Assembly (NCBI GenBank): GCA_023387335.1
Contig: JAEWIF010000041.1
Coordinates: forward strand, 89,621 to 153,620
Source: Pseudomonadota bacterium
Lineage (GTDB): Bacteria; Pseudomonadota; Gammaproteobacteria; Burkholderiales; Burkholderiaceae_C
Length of the DNA: 64,000 nucleotides
Direction: 5' to 3'
Made by a program: the position numbers and the translations under genes. Below the pieces are notes generated by a model, which was given only the letters and a program-made list of their open reading frames with translations, was not told the origin of the DNA and searched no databases. Positions 1-8,268 of this stretch are shown here, in pieces. The stretch's first letter is position 1. Every line of letters begins with the position of its first letter.

Positions 1-501
1 GATCGCGTAGCGCTGCGGCGGCCCGATGCGCACGGCCACCATGTCCTGCGGAACCTCGCTGCCGAAGCGCACGCCGGCATCGAAACCCTCGCCCACGATG
101 TCCTGACGCGCCGCTTCCGCGGTGATTTCGATCGTCACGTCGGGATGCTCGCGCGTGAAGCGGGCCGCCAGCGCCGCCAGGCGGAACTGCGCGATGGGCG
201 CGGGCGCGTTGATCCTCAGGCTGCCGATGGGCGAGCCGCGGTGCAGGTTCACCCGCTCGACGGCATCGTGGATCAGGCGCAGGCCGGGCTCGAGACTGGC
301 GAGCAGCTCCGCGCCCGCGGCCGTCACGGCCACGCTGCGGGTCGTGCGCTTGAGCAGCACCACGCCCAGCTGGTCTTCCAGCTTGCGGATGGCCTGGCTG
401 ACCATCGAGGCGGACACCTTGCGCTCCACCGCGGCGCGGCGAAAGCTGCCGTGCCGCGCGACCGCGGCGAAGACCTCGAGCTCGGGAAGACAGGAGCGCA
501 T
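1..501 (-). CDS. LysR-family transcriptional regulator (C-terminus outside window)
   Basis: The reverse strand is open from an ATG at 499-501 to the window edge (167 codons). It begins M-R-S-C-L-P-E-L-E-V-F and carries a winged HTH over residues 1-60 (FAAVARHGSFRRAA, then SASMVSQAIRKLEDQLG), the typical LysR DNA-binding domain, followed by the start of the substrate-binding domain. The protein lacks roughly its last 130 residues, beyond base 1. It is divergent from the short-chain dehydrogenase at 595, with 93 bases between the starts and an inverted repeat in that gap. By the usual LysR arrangement it probably controls that dehydrogenase and itself; the effector is unknown. Confidence 0.9.
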   Translation of the reverse strand, partial: MRSCLPELEVFAAVARHGSFRRAAVERKVSASMVSQAIRKLEDQLGVVLLKRTTRSVAVTAAGAELLASLEPGLRLIHDAVERVNLHRGSPIGSLRINAPAPIAQFRLAALAARFTREHPDVTIEITAEAARQDIVGEGFDAGVRFGSEVPQDMVAVRIGPPQRYAI

Positions 502-507
502 TGTTCA

Positions 508-526
508 ATGGCGCTTAACAAGCCAT
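508..526. promoter_or_regulatory. Inverted repeat in the LysR/SDR divergent promoter region
   Basis: ATGGC at 508-512 and GCCAT at 522-526 form a perfect 5-base inverted repeat with a 9-base spacer, just upstream of the LysR start. T509 to A521 fits the T-N11-A core of LysR operators. Symmetry and position are seen directly; binding by the adjacent LysR protein is inferred. Confidence 0.4.
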
Positions 527-594
527 CCAGGATTATCCAGCTAGTCGATGGGCCCCCCGATTCCTAGCATGACCCCATCGACACAGGAGAACCC

Positions 595-1338
595 ATGCGC
601 ACCTCACACAACACCGTCCTCGTCACCGGCGGCGGCTCCGGCATCGGACAGGCCCTGGCCCAGCGGTTGCACGACGCGGGCAACCGCGTCATCGTCGCCG
701 GCCGCAACATGGCCGCGCTGCGGCGGACCGCCGCGGGCCGCGACGGCATCACGGCCCATGAACTCGACATGAGCGACCCGGCGTCGATCGAAGCGTTCGC
801 CGCGCGCGTGGTGCGCGAGCATCCCGGGCTCAACGTGCTGGTGAACAACGCCGGCGTCATGCGCCGCGAGAACCTGCGCGTGCACGGCGACCTGGCGGAC
901 GCGCAGGAGACGATCACCACCAACCTGCTCGGTCCGATCCGGCTCACCAATGCGCTGGTCGAGCATCTGTCGAAGCAGGACGGCGGCACGATCATCAATC
1001 TCACGTCGGGACTGGCCTTCGTGCCGGCGGCCGGGAGCCCGAGCTACTGCGCGAGCAAGGCGGCGATGCACGCCTGGACGGTCTGCCTGCGGCTGCAGTT
1101 GCGCGGCGCCGTGACCGTCGTGGAATGGGTGCCGCCCGCGCTGCGGACCGAGCTGACACCGGGGCAGTCGAACCGCGAGGGCTACATGCCGCTCGACGAG
1201 TTCATGAACGAGAGCATGCGGCTGCTGGCGCAGCGCCCGCTGCCCGACGAGATCCTGGTCCAGCGGGTGCTGCGCTTGCGGCGGGCGGAAGCGGAAGGCC
1301 GCTACGACGAGGTGCTGCAGGCGCTGGCGCAGTCTTGA
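595..1338 (+). CDS. Short-chain dehydrogenase/reductase (SDR)
   Basis: A 247-residue classical SDR. The Rossmann dinucleotide motif TGGGSGIG lies at residues 11-18, NNAGV near residue 84 and the catalytic Tyr151-x3-Lys155 (YCASK), with the catalytic Ser in the INLTSG stretch about ten residues earlier. Length and layout match cytosolic NAD(P)-dependent DltE/YdfG-like oxidoreductases; the substrate cannot be read from sequence. An Arg follows the Rossmann strand (VAGRN), which suggests NADPH preference. The ATG follows an AGGAG-type site. It is divergent from the LysR gene and probably its target. Confidence 0.9.
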   Translation: MRTSHNTVLVTGGGSGIGQALAQRLHDAGNRVIVAGRNMAALRRTAAGRDGITAHELDMSDPASIEAFAARVVREHPGLNVLVNNAGVMRRENLRVHGDLADAQETITTNLLGPIRLTNALVEHLSKQDGGTIINLTSGLAFVPAAGSPSYCASKAAMHAWTVCLRLQLRGAVTVVEWVPPALRTELTPGQSNREGYMPLDEFMNESMRLLAQRPLPDEILVQRVLRLRRAEAEGRYDEVLQALAQS

Positions 1339-1439
1339 GCTGCGCGCGCCGCGTCGGATTGCAAGAAGCAACAAAGTTGGAAAAGACGCGTTGCGCCGCC
1401 TAGGCTGATTTTTTTCCCTGAACTCAGGGGAGGGCAGCC

Positions 1440-2870
1440 ATGGCCGAGAACAAGACGTTCAGCGAGGAAGCGCTCGCGGCACTGCGGCAGGTGGTGCGCG
1501 GCAAGGTCGCCACGTCGGGCGACGACTACGAGCAGGCGCGCACGCTCTGGAACGGCATGATCGACCGCCGCCCCGCCGTGGTGGTGCGGTGCGCCGGCGC
1601 CGCGGACGTGCGGCAGGCCATCCGGTTCGCGCGCGAGAACGACCTGGCGCTCGCGGTGCGCGGGGGCGGCCACAACATCGCCGGCGACGCGGTGGTCGAA
1701 GGCGGTTTGCAGATCGACCTGTCGCTGATGAAGTCGGTGCGCATCGACCCCGCACGGCGAATCGCGCGCGTCGAGCCGGGCGCCACCCTCGGCGATTTCG
1801 ACAAGGAGGCGCAGGCGTTCGGGCTCGCCACGCCGCTGGGCATCAACTCCACCACGGGCGTGGCCGGGCTGACGCTCGGCGGCGGCTTCGGCTGGTTGAG
1901 CCGCGCGCTCGGGCTGTCGATCGACAACCTGCTGTCGGCCGACGTCGTCACGGCGGCCGGCGACCTGGTGACGGCCAGCGAGTCCGAGAACCCCGACCTG
2001 TTCTGGGGCCTGCGCGGCGGTGGCGGCAACTTCGGTGTCGTGACTTCGTTCGAGTTCAAGCTGCATCCGGTGGGGCCGACCGTGCTGGCCGGCCTGGTCA
2101 TCCATCCGCTCGACGCCGCAGCCGAGGTGCTGCGCTTCAAGCGCGAGTTCGTCGCCAAGGCGCCGGACGAGTTCGTCTGCTGGTTCGTGCTGCGGCAGGC
2201 GCCGCCGCTGCCTTTCCTGCCGCCGCAATGGCACGGCAAGGAGATTCTCGCGCTGGCCATGTGCTACGCCGGTGACGTCGCGGAGGGCGAGCGCATCGCC
2301 AAGCCCTTGCGCGAGTTCGGCCAGCCGATCGCCGACGTCGTGGGGCCGATGCCGTACGCCGCCTGGCAGACCATCCTCGATCCGCTGCTGACGCCGGGAG
2401 CGCGCAACTACTGGAAGTCGCACGACTTCGCCACGCTGTCCGACGGCCTGGTGGACGTGCTGGTCGACCATGCGCGCCGCATCCCCGATCCGCAGACCGA
2501 GATCGCGTGCGCCCAGCTCGGCGGCGCCGTCGGCCGCGTGCCGCGCGAAGCCACGGCCTACAACCACCGCGACGGCCGGTACGTGCTCAACGTGCACGGC
2601 CGGTGGGCCGATCCGTCCAAGGACGAGGCCTGCATCGGCTGGGCGCGCGACCTGTGGAAGGCGGCGGCGCCGTTCTCCACCGGCAGCGTGTACGTCAACT
2701 TCCTGACGCAGGAGGAGGGCGGCGACCGCGTGCGCGACGCCTATGGCGAGAACTTCCAGAAGCTGGTGGCGCTGAAGAACAAGTACGACCCGAAGAACGT
2801 CTTCGGCGTCAACCGGAACATCCAGCCGAGCGTGTGGATGCCCCGTGAGCGGCGCGAGTCGGCCGCGTGA
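1440..2870 (+). CDS. FAD-linked oxidoreductase, berberine-bridge-enzyme-like
   Basis: A 476-residue oxidoreductase with an N-terminal FAD-binding type 4 (PCMH) fold and a C-terminal berberine-bridge (BBE) segment (the NVFGVNRNI region near residues 458-466). His78 in the RGGGHN motif is the expected covalent 8-alpha-histidyl FAD attachment. The Cys used for a second covalent link in bicovalent family members is not evident: the matching GWLSRALGLSIDNL region has Ile where many relatives have Cys. It probably oxidises an alcohol, sugar or amine with O2 as acceptor. No signal peptide is visible, so it is likely cytosolic. It starts at ATG behind AGGGGAGG and overlaps the next gene by 26 bases. 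Confidence 0.85.
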   Translation: MAENKTFSEEALAALRQVVRGKVATSGDDYEQARTLWNGMIDRRPAVVVRCAGAADVRQAIRFARENDLALAVRGGGHNIAGDAVVEGGLQIDLSLMKSVRIDPARRIARVEPGATLGDFDKEAQAFGLATPLGINSTTGVAGLTLGGGFGWLSRALGLSIDNLLSADVVTAAGDLVTASESENPDLFWGLRGGGGNFGVVTSFEFKLHPVGPTVLAGLVIHPLDAAAEVLRFKREFVAKAPDEFVCWFVLRQAPPLPFLPPQWHGKEILALAMCYAGDVAEGERIAKPLREFGQPIADVVGPMPYAAWQTILDPLLTPGARNYWKSHDFATLSDGLVDVLVDHARRIPDPQTEIACAQLGGAVGRVPREATAYNHRDGRYVLNVHGRWADPSKDEACIGWARDLWKAAAPFSTGSVYVNFLTQEEGGDRVRDAYGENFQKLVALKNKYDPKNVFGVNRNIQPSVWMPRERRESAA

Positions 2871-3243
2871 CGCGCGCCCGGCGCTGATCGAATCGATCAG
2901 CGCCCTGACCCTGGCGACGCACGACATGGCGCGCGCGGTGCGGTTCTATGCCGCGCTGGGTTTCGCGCTGCGCTACGGCGGAGAGTCCGCGTCCTTCACC
3001 AGTTTCAGCGCGGGCAACGCGTGCCTGAACCTGACGACGGAGGGCAGCGAGCGGGAATGGTCCTGGTGGGGGCGGGTGATCTTCCATGTCGCGGATGTGG
3101 ACCTGCTCTACCAGCAGGCCCTGGACGCCGGCCTGGAGCCGCAGGCGCCGCCGCGCGACGCGACCTGGGGCGAGCGGTTCTTCCACATCGTCGATCCGGA
3201 CGGGCACGAGCTGAGCTTCGCGAAGCTGCTCGAGGAACCCTAG
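2845..3243 (+). CDS. VOC-superfamily (glyoxalase/dioxygenase-like) protein
   Basis: A 132-residue single-module vicinal-oxygen-chelate protein. The first beta-alpha-beta unit (LTLATHDMARAVRFYAALG, residues 22-40) and the closing FHIVDPDGHELSFAKLL are typical of bleomycin-resistance/glyoxalase-like proteins. Likely metal-ligand positions are the early His and the late Glu (HELSF). Function could be an isomerase, a resistance protein or a small dioxygenase-like enzyme. The GTG start overlaps the end of the flavin oxidoreductase by 26 bases, so the two are probably co-translated. A start some 15 codons later is possible, since family members usually begin just before the first strand. Confidence 0.8.
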   Translation: MSGASRPRDARPALIESISALTLATHDMARAVRFYAALGFALRYGGESASFTSFSAGNACLNLTTEGSEREWSWWGRVIFHVADVDLLYQQALDAGLEPQAPPRDATWGERFFHIVDPDGHELSFAKLLEEP

Positions 3244-3426
3244 CCGGCACCTACCACAGGTCCCGCGGCGGCCATTTCACAGCCCGCGTGGAGAAGCTTG
3301 TGGAAAACCGCGTGACAGGTGTGCCGGAGCGAGCAGCGGCGCGGCCCGCGATGCGCTGCCTATTTCGTGGGCAGTGGTCCGGCAGCTCATCGGCGCCGTG
3401 GCGTGGTTGACACACCGCGCCGATCA

Positions 3427-4092
3427 CTAATCGGAAAGTTCGCCTGCTCCGCAAGCCAGCCGCATCCGCGCGAACAGCGCGACGAGGTGCACCGCCAGCG
3501 CGGCGCAGAGCGGATAGCGCCAGCCCCAGGCGACGAAGTCGGCGTGCACCAGCTGGGAGGCGATGACGGCCATCAGGCCGGCCGCGGCTACCGCGCCCGC
3601 CAGGGCGCCCACCACGGCGGAGGCGCTGGCCGGCGCCGGATGCAGTGCCCCGCTGGCGCCCCAGGCCAGCCCCTGGCCGGTGCGGCAGGCCACCAGGAGA
3701 AGGATCGCCAGCCCGCCGGCCACGCCGTAGCCCGGCAGCGTGCCGGTCGCGGCGGTGCAGAGGGCCAGCGCGCCGCCGGCGACGAAAAGCACCCGCGGAG
3801 CGCCGAAGCGGCCTCGCAGCGCCAGGGCTGCCCATCGGCCTACCGGCCGCAGCGCGAACGCCAGCGCGAACAGCGCGGCGCCGAACAGCAGGCCAAGAAG
3901 CTCGCCCCAGTAAGGGAACACCAGGGCAGGAAAGACGAGGAAAGCCGCGAGGGCGAACGTGGTCTGGTCGAAGGATTCCGCCGCGCGCACCACCGCCACG
4001 GCGGCGCCGGTGTCGGCATCTGCGTTTCGGGGGGAGGAGGAGGGGTCGGAAGCGCGTGCGCGCGGGGCGGAAATGGCGACGTCGGCGAACAT
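3427..4092 (-). CDS. Half-length MFS-type membrane protein
   Basis: A 221-residue hydrophobic protein with about six predicted membrane helices after a 40-residue polar, Ala/Ser-rich N-terminus. The ESFDQ...GELLGLLFGAALFALAFALRP region, the GQGLAWG loop and a GWRYP end before the sixth helix resemble the N-terminal half of the metabolite:H+ symporter branch of MFS. The reading frame stops where a full carrier would enter its central loop, and I see no second half downstream. The usual acidic GDR motif between helices 2 and 3 is altered to RGRFG. It may be a shortened relic or a specialised six-helix protein. It is divergent from cyoA and shares its promoter region. Confidence 0.6.
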   Translation of the reverse strand: MFADVAISAPRARASDPSSSPRNADADTGAAVAVVRAAESFDQTTFALAAFLVFPALVFPYWGELLGLLFGAALFALAFALRPVGRWAALALRGRFGAPRVLFVAGGALALCTAATGTLPGYGVAGGLAILLLVACRTGQGLAWGASGALHPAPASASAVVGALAGAVAAAGLMAVIASQLVHADFVAWGWRYPLCAALAVHLVALFARMRLACGAGELSD

Positions 4093-4109
4093 GGGTACTG
4101 CAGGGCCTG

Positions 4110-4122
4110 GGACAAAATGTCC
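4110..4122. promoter_or_regulatory. Inverted repeat GGACA-AAA-TGTCC upstream of cyoA
   Basis: Perfect 5-base arms around an AAA spacer lie 78 bases before the cyoA start and 18 bases from the divergent MFS start. A regulator site is plausible; the binding protein is not known. Confidence 0.35.
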
Positions 4123-4127
4123 AATGG

Positions 4128-4141
4128 TTGACGTGCATCAA
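4128..4141 (+). promoter_or_regulatory. FNR/Anr-type box upstream of cyoA (TTGAC-GTGC-ATCAA)
   Basis: The 14 bases match the FNR consensus TTGAT-N4-ATCAA at nine of ten defined positions, centred 65 bases before the cyoA ATG. In known proteobacteria FNR-type proteins often adjust terminal oxidase genes to oxygen. A competing reading is that TTGACG simply serves as a -35 hexamer; the matching -10 is weak in either case. Confidence 0.55.
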
Positions 4142-4199
4142 TCAGGATAGATTGCCGCTCGAAACGCAATCGGCGTTTCCCCCAGCTATCTGTCCGTCG

Positions 4200-5246
4200 A
4201 TGCCCCTCCAAGCCCTCCGTTCCACGGCCGCCCGCATCGGTGCTCTCGCCACCGTGACCCTGCTGGCCGGCTGCAACACCATCGTCATGAAGCCGCACGG
4301 CGACGTCGCGGCGCAGCAGGCCCAGCTGATCGTGGTCGCCACGGTGCTGATGCTCCTGATCATCGTCCCGGTGATCGCGGCCACCCTGTTCTTCGCCTGG
4401 CGCTACCGCCGGGCCAACACGGAGGCGGCCTACGAGCCGGACTGGGACCACTCGACGCGCCTCGAGATGCTGATCTGGGGCGCCCCGCTGGCCATCATCC
4501 TGGTGCTGGGCACCATCACCTGGATCAGCACCCACAAGCTGGACCCGTACCGGCCGCTGGAGCGCATCGACGCCCAGCGCCCCGTGCCCGCGGGCCTGCA
4601 GCCGCTGCAGGTCGAGGTGGTCGCGCTCGACTGGAAGTGGCTGTTCATCTATCCCGAGCAGGGCATCGCCACGGTCAACGAGATCGCCGCGCCGGTGGAC
4701 CGTCCGATCCGCTTCCACATCACGGCCTCGACGGTGATGAATTCGTTCTACATCCCGGCGCTGGCGGGCCAGATCTACGCCATGCCGGGCATGGAGACCA
4801 AGCTGCACGCCGTCATCAACAGCGTGGGCGACCATGAAGGGTTCTCGGCCAACTACAGCGGCGCCGGCTTCTCCCACATGCGCTTCGGCTTCCGCGGCCT
4901 GAGCGAGGGCGACTTCGACAAGTGGGTGCAGTCCAACCGCGACGCCGGCGGCAAGCTCACGCGCGAGGCCTACCTGCAGCTGGAGAAGCCCACCGAGCGC
5001 GAGCCGGTGCGCCGCTACGCCGCCGTCGATCCCAAGCTGTTCGACGCGATCGTCAACCGCTGCGTGGAGCCCGGGAAGATGTGCATGGGCCAGATGATGC
5101 ACATCGACGCCCAGGGCGGCTCGGGCAAGGGCGGCATCGTCGGCGTCTCGCGCCAGCCCGCCGCCAACGGCCGCGAGCGCGAAGTGGTGGCCGCCCTGTG
5201 CACCCCCGACAACCCGACCGGCGCCCCGGTCCTCGCCGCCCCCTGA
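4200..5246 (+). CDS. cyoA: Cytochrome bo3 ubiquinol oxidase subunit II
   Basis: A 348-residue lipoprotein subunit of the proton-pumping quinol oxidase. The N-terminus carries a lipobox (LLAGC, Cys25), then two membrane helices (about residues 45-70 and 90-110) and a periplasmic cupredoxin domain. The CuA ligands of cytochrome c oxidases are absent: the region FYIPALAGQIYAMPGM has no Cys pair. That marks a quinol rather than a cytochrome c oxidase. The C-terminus has the aromatic-rich CyoA extension. The ATG at 4200 was chosen because it gives a clean lipoprotein signal; the frame is open further upstream but that stretch overlaps the divergent MFS gene. First gene of the cyo-SURF1-reg operon. 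Confidence 0.96.
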   Translation: MPLQALRSTAARIGALATVTLLAGCNTIVMKPHGDVAAQQAQLIVVATVLMLLIIVPVIAATLFFAWRYRRANTEAAYEPDWDHSTRLEMLIWGAPLAIILVLGTITWISTHKLDPYRPLERIDAQRPVPAGLQPLQVEVVALDWKWLFIYPEQGIATVNEIAAPVDRPIRFHITASTVMNSFYIPALAGQIYAMPGMETKLHAVINSVGDHEGFSANYSGAGFSHMRFGFRGLSEGDFDKWVQSNRDAGGKLTREAYLQLEKPTEREPVRRYAAVDPKLFDAIVNRCVEPGKMCMGQMMHIDAQGGSGKGGIVGVSRQPAANGREREVVAALCTPDNPTGAPVLAAP

Positions 5247-5257
5247 AGATTTTTCCG

Positions 5258-7249
5258 ATGTCCGACCTGAGCCAACTGATCTTCGGCCGCCTGAGCTGGG
5301 CGGCGATCCCGCTGCACGAGCCGATCCTCATCGCCACCTTCCTCGGCGTGGCGCTCGGCGGCCTCGCCATGCTGGCGGCCCTGACGCGCTATCGCCTGTG
5401 GACGCCGCTGTGGCGCGACTGGATCTGCAGCATCGACCACAAGAAGATCGGCATCATGTACATGGTGCTGGGCCTCGTCATGCTGCTGCGCGGCTTCGCC
5501 GACGCCGTGATGATGCGCCTGCAGCAGGCCGTCGCCTTCGGCGGCGACGCGGGCTTCCTGCCGCCGCACCACTACGACCAGATCTTCACGGCCCACGGCG
5601 TGATCATGATCTTCTTCGTCGCCATGCCGCTGGTGACGGGCTTCATGAACTTCGTCGTGCCGCTGCAGATCGGCGCGCGCGACGTCGCCTTCCCGTTCCT
5701 GAACAACTTCAGCTTCTGGATGACGGTGGGCGGCGCGGCGCTGCTGATGGTGTCGCTGTTCGTCGGCGAGTTCGCCACCACCGGCTGGCTGGCCTATCCG
5801 CCGCTCTCGGGCATCCTGCAGAGCCCGACGGTCGGCGTGGACTACTACCTGTGGTCACTGCAGGTGGCCGGCGTGGGGACGACGCTGTCAGGCATCAACC
5901 TGATCGCCACCATCGTCAAGATGCGAGCGCCCGGCATGTCGCTGATGAAGATGCCGGTGTTCACCTGGACCGCCCTGTGCACCAACGTGCTGATCGTGGT
6001 GTCCTTCCCGGTGCTGACCGCCACGCTGACGCTGCTCACGCTGGACCGCTACGCCGGCACGAACTTCTTCACGACCGAGCTGGGCGGCAACGCCATGATG
6101 TACGTGAACCTGATCTGGATCTGGGGCCACCCCGAGGTCTACATCCTGATCCTGCCCGCGTTCGGCATCTTCTCCGAGGTGGTGTCCACCTTCTCGCGCA
6201 AGCGCCTGTTCGGCTACGCGTCCATGGTGTACGCAACGGCGGCGATCACGATCCTGTCGTACCTGGTGTGGCTGCACCACTTCTTCACCATGGGCTCGGG
6301 CGCGAGCGTGAACGCCTTCTTCGGCATCACGACCATGATCATCTCGATCCCCACGGGCGCGAAGATCTTCAACTGGCTGTTCACGATGTACCGCGGCCGG
6401 ATCGACTTCGACGTGCCGATGCTGTGGACCATCGGCTTCATGATCACTTTCGTGATCGGCGGCATGACCGGCGTGCTGCTGGCGGTGCCCGCGGCCGACT
6501 TCGTGCTGCACAACAGCCTGTTCCTGATCGCGCACTTCCACAACGTGATCATCGGCGGCGTGCTGTTCGGCATCTTCGCCGGCATCAACTACTGGTTCCC
6601 CAAGGCCTTCGGCTTCCGCCTCGACGCCTTCTGGGGCAAGGCCTCCTTCTGGTGCTGGTTCGTGGGCTTCTGGCTCGCGTTCGCGCCGCTCTACGTGCTG
6701 GGCCTGATGGGCGTGACCCGCCGCATGAGCCAGTTCGACGATCCGTCGCTGCAGATCTGGTTCCAGATCGCCGCGCTGGGCGCGGTGCTGGTCGCGATCG
6801 GCATCGCCTGCTTCCTGGTGCAGATCGTGGTGAGCATCCGCAACCGCGAGAAGCTGCGCGACACCACCGGCGACCTCTGGGACGGCCGCACGCTGGAGTG
6901 GTCCACCTCCTCGCCGCCGCCCGCCTACAACTTCGCGTTCACGCCGGTCGTGCACTCGCTCGACGCCTGGCACGACATGAAGCAGCGCGGCGCGCGCCGT
7001 CCGCTGACCGGCTTCAAGCCGATCCACATGCCGCGCAACACCGCCGCCGGCTTCGTCATCTCCATGCTGGCCACCGCCCTCGGCTTCGCGCTGGTGTGGC
7101 ACATGTGGCTGCCGGCCGGGGTGCTGTTCGCGCTGACCATTGCCGCGGCGATCCGCCACACGTTCAACTACGACCGCGATTTCCACATCCCCGCCGACGA
7201 GGTGCGCAGCACCGAGGACGAGCGCACCCGCGCGCTGGCGGCGGCCTGA
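5258..7249 (+). CDS. cyoB: Cytochrome bo3 ubiquinol oxidase subunit I
   Basis: A 663-residue catalytic subunit, the same length as Escherichia coli CyoB. Heme and copper ligands are all visible: His113 and His428 for the low-spin heme, His426 for heme o3, and His291, His340 and His341 for CuB. Tyr295 in HPEVY is the cross-linked Tyr, with every position offset by 7 from the E. coli numbering. Fifteen membrane helices are expected. It reduces O2 to water at the cytoplasmic membrane using ubiquinol and pumps protons. It starts 11 bases after cyoA. Confidence 0.98.
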   Translation: MSDLSQLIFGRLSWAAIPLHEPILIATFLGVALGGLAMLAALTRYRLWTPLWRDWICSIDHKKIGIMYMVLGLVMLLRGFADAVMMRLQQAVAFGGDAGFLPPHHYDQIFTAHGVIMIFFVAMPLVTGFMNFVVPLQIGARDVAFPFLNNFSFWMTVGGAALLMVSLFVGEFATTGWLAYPPLSGILQSPTVGVDYYLWSLQVAGVGTTLSGINLIATIVKMRAPGMSLMKMPVFTWTALCTNVLIVVSFPVLTATLTLLTLDRYAGTNFFTTELGGNAMMYVNLIWIWGHPEVYILILPAFGIFSEVVSTFSRKRLFGYASMVYATAAITILSYLVWLHHFFTMGSGASVNAFFGITTMIISIPTGAKIFNWLFTMYRGRIDFDVPMLWTIGFMITFVIGGMTGVLLAVPAADFVLHNSLFLIAHFHNVIIGGVLFGIFAGINYWFPKAFGFRLDAFWGKASFWCWFVGFWLAFAPLYVLGLMGVTRRMSQFDDPSLQIWFQIAALGAVLVAIGIACFLVQIVVSIRNREKLRDTTGDLWDGRTLEWSTSSPPPAYNFAFTPVVHSLDAWHDMKQRGARRPLTGFKPIHMPRNTAAGFVISMLATALGFALVWHMWLPAGVLFALTIAAAIRHTFNYDRDFHIPADEVRSTEDERTRALAAA

Positions 7250-7269
7250 TCGCGGGGAGCCGACGAGAC

Positions 7270-7893
7270 ATGTCTTCCACCACGATGAACGCGACCGGCG
7301 CCGCGCCGGTCTTCTACGACGACGGCAGCCACCATCCGCAGCAGGGCACGCTGCTAGGGTTCTGGCTCTACCTGATGAGCGACCTGCTCATCTTCGCGAT
7401 CCTGTTCGCGACCTACGCGGTGCTCGGACGCAGCTACGCCGCGGGTCCCTCGGGCGCCGACCTGTTCGACCTGAAGCTGGTGGCGGTGAACACCGGCCTG
7501 CTGCTGGTGTCCTCCATCACCTACGGCATGGCCATGATCGCCATGCAGCACGGCCGCCAGACCAGCGTGCTGCGCTGGCTGGCCGTCACCGGCGTGCTGG
7601 GACTGGGTTTCCTGTCGCTGGAGCTGTACGAATTCGCGCACCTTATCGGCGAAGGCGCGGGCCCGCAGCGCAGTGCCTTCCTGTCCAGCTTCTTCACGCT
7701 GGTGGGCACCCACGGCCTGCACGTGGGGTTCGGCTGCGTCTGGCTGTTCACGCTGATGACGCAGGTGCGCCGCCACGGCCTGACGCGCGAGAACAAGCGC
7801 CGGCTGGTCTGCCTGTCCATGTTCTGGCACTTCCTGGACGTGGTCTGGATCGCCGTCTTCACCTTCGTGTACCTGATGGGAGTGCTGCAATGA
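7270..7893 (+). CDS. cyoC: Cytochrome bo3 ubiquinol oxidase subunit III
   Basis: A 207-residue five-helix subunit III. The family signatures FWLYLMSDLLIFAILFATYAV near residue 35 and GTHGLHVGFGCVW near residue 150 are present, with the late FWHFLDVVWI helix. It stabilises the oxidase core and the proton path. It follows cyoB by 20 bases, and its TGA overlaps the cyoD ATG. Confidence 0.97.
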   Translation: MSSTTMNATGAAPVFYDDGSHHPQQGTLLGFWLYLMSDLLIFAILFATYAVLGRSYAAGPSGADLFDLKLVAVNTGLLLVSSITYGMAMIAMQHGRQTSVLRWLAVTGVLGLGFLSLELYEFAHLIGEGAGPQRSAFLSSFFTLVGTHGLHVGFGCVWLFTLMTQVRRHGLTRENKRRLVCLSMFWHFLDVVWIAVFTFVYLMGVLQ

Positions 7894-8267
7894 GCGCCGC
7901 CGTTTCCGCCGACCACCACGACCACCACGACGACATCGGCTACCACGCCACCGTCAAGGGCTACGTCGTCGGCTTCCTGCTGTCAGTGGTGCTGACCGCG
8001 ATCCCGTTCTGGCTGGTGATGGGGAAGGTGTCGACCCCCGCCGCGACGGGCTTCATCGTGCTCGGATTCGCCGCGGTGCAGATGCTGGTGCACATGGTCT
8101 ATTTCCTGCACCTCAATGCCAAGGTGGAAGGCGGCTGGTCGATGCTGGCGCTGGTGTTCACCGCCGCGCTGGTGGTGATCGTGCTGGCCGGCTCGGTCTG
8201 GGTGATGTACCACCTCAACACGAACATGATGCCCATGGCGCCGCACGACATGCGTAGCATGCCCTGA
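7890..8267 (+). CDS. cyoD: Cytochrome bo3 ubiquinol oxidase subunit IV
   Basis: A 125-residue three-helix subunit IV. A His/Asp-rich N-terminus (DHHDHHDD, residues 8-15) precedes helices at about 27-45, 55-75 and 85-108; HMVYFLHLN is typical of CyoD. It assists CuB insertion during assembly. ATG and the preceding stop overlap (ATGA). No cyoE heme O synthase follows in this operon, so heme O must come from a gene elsewhere. Confidence 0.95.
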   Translation: MSAAVSADHHDHHDDIGYHATVKGYVVGFLLSVVLTAIPFWLVMGKVSTPAATGFIVLGFAAVQMLVHMVYFLHLNAKVEGGWSMLALVFTAALVVIVLAGSVWVMYHLNTNMMPMAPHDMRSMP

Positions 8268-8268
8268 C

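Noticed and set aside
3427..4092. Heme O synthase (cyoE) reading of the membrane protein beside cyoA
   Set aside because: The prenyltransferase Asp-rich motifs are absent and helix patterns match MFS.
3645..4199. Upstream extension of cyoA in the same frame
   Set aside because: It runs antisense through the MFS gene, and the ATG at 4200 gives a clean lipoprotein signal.
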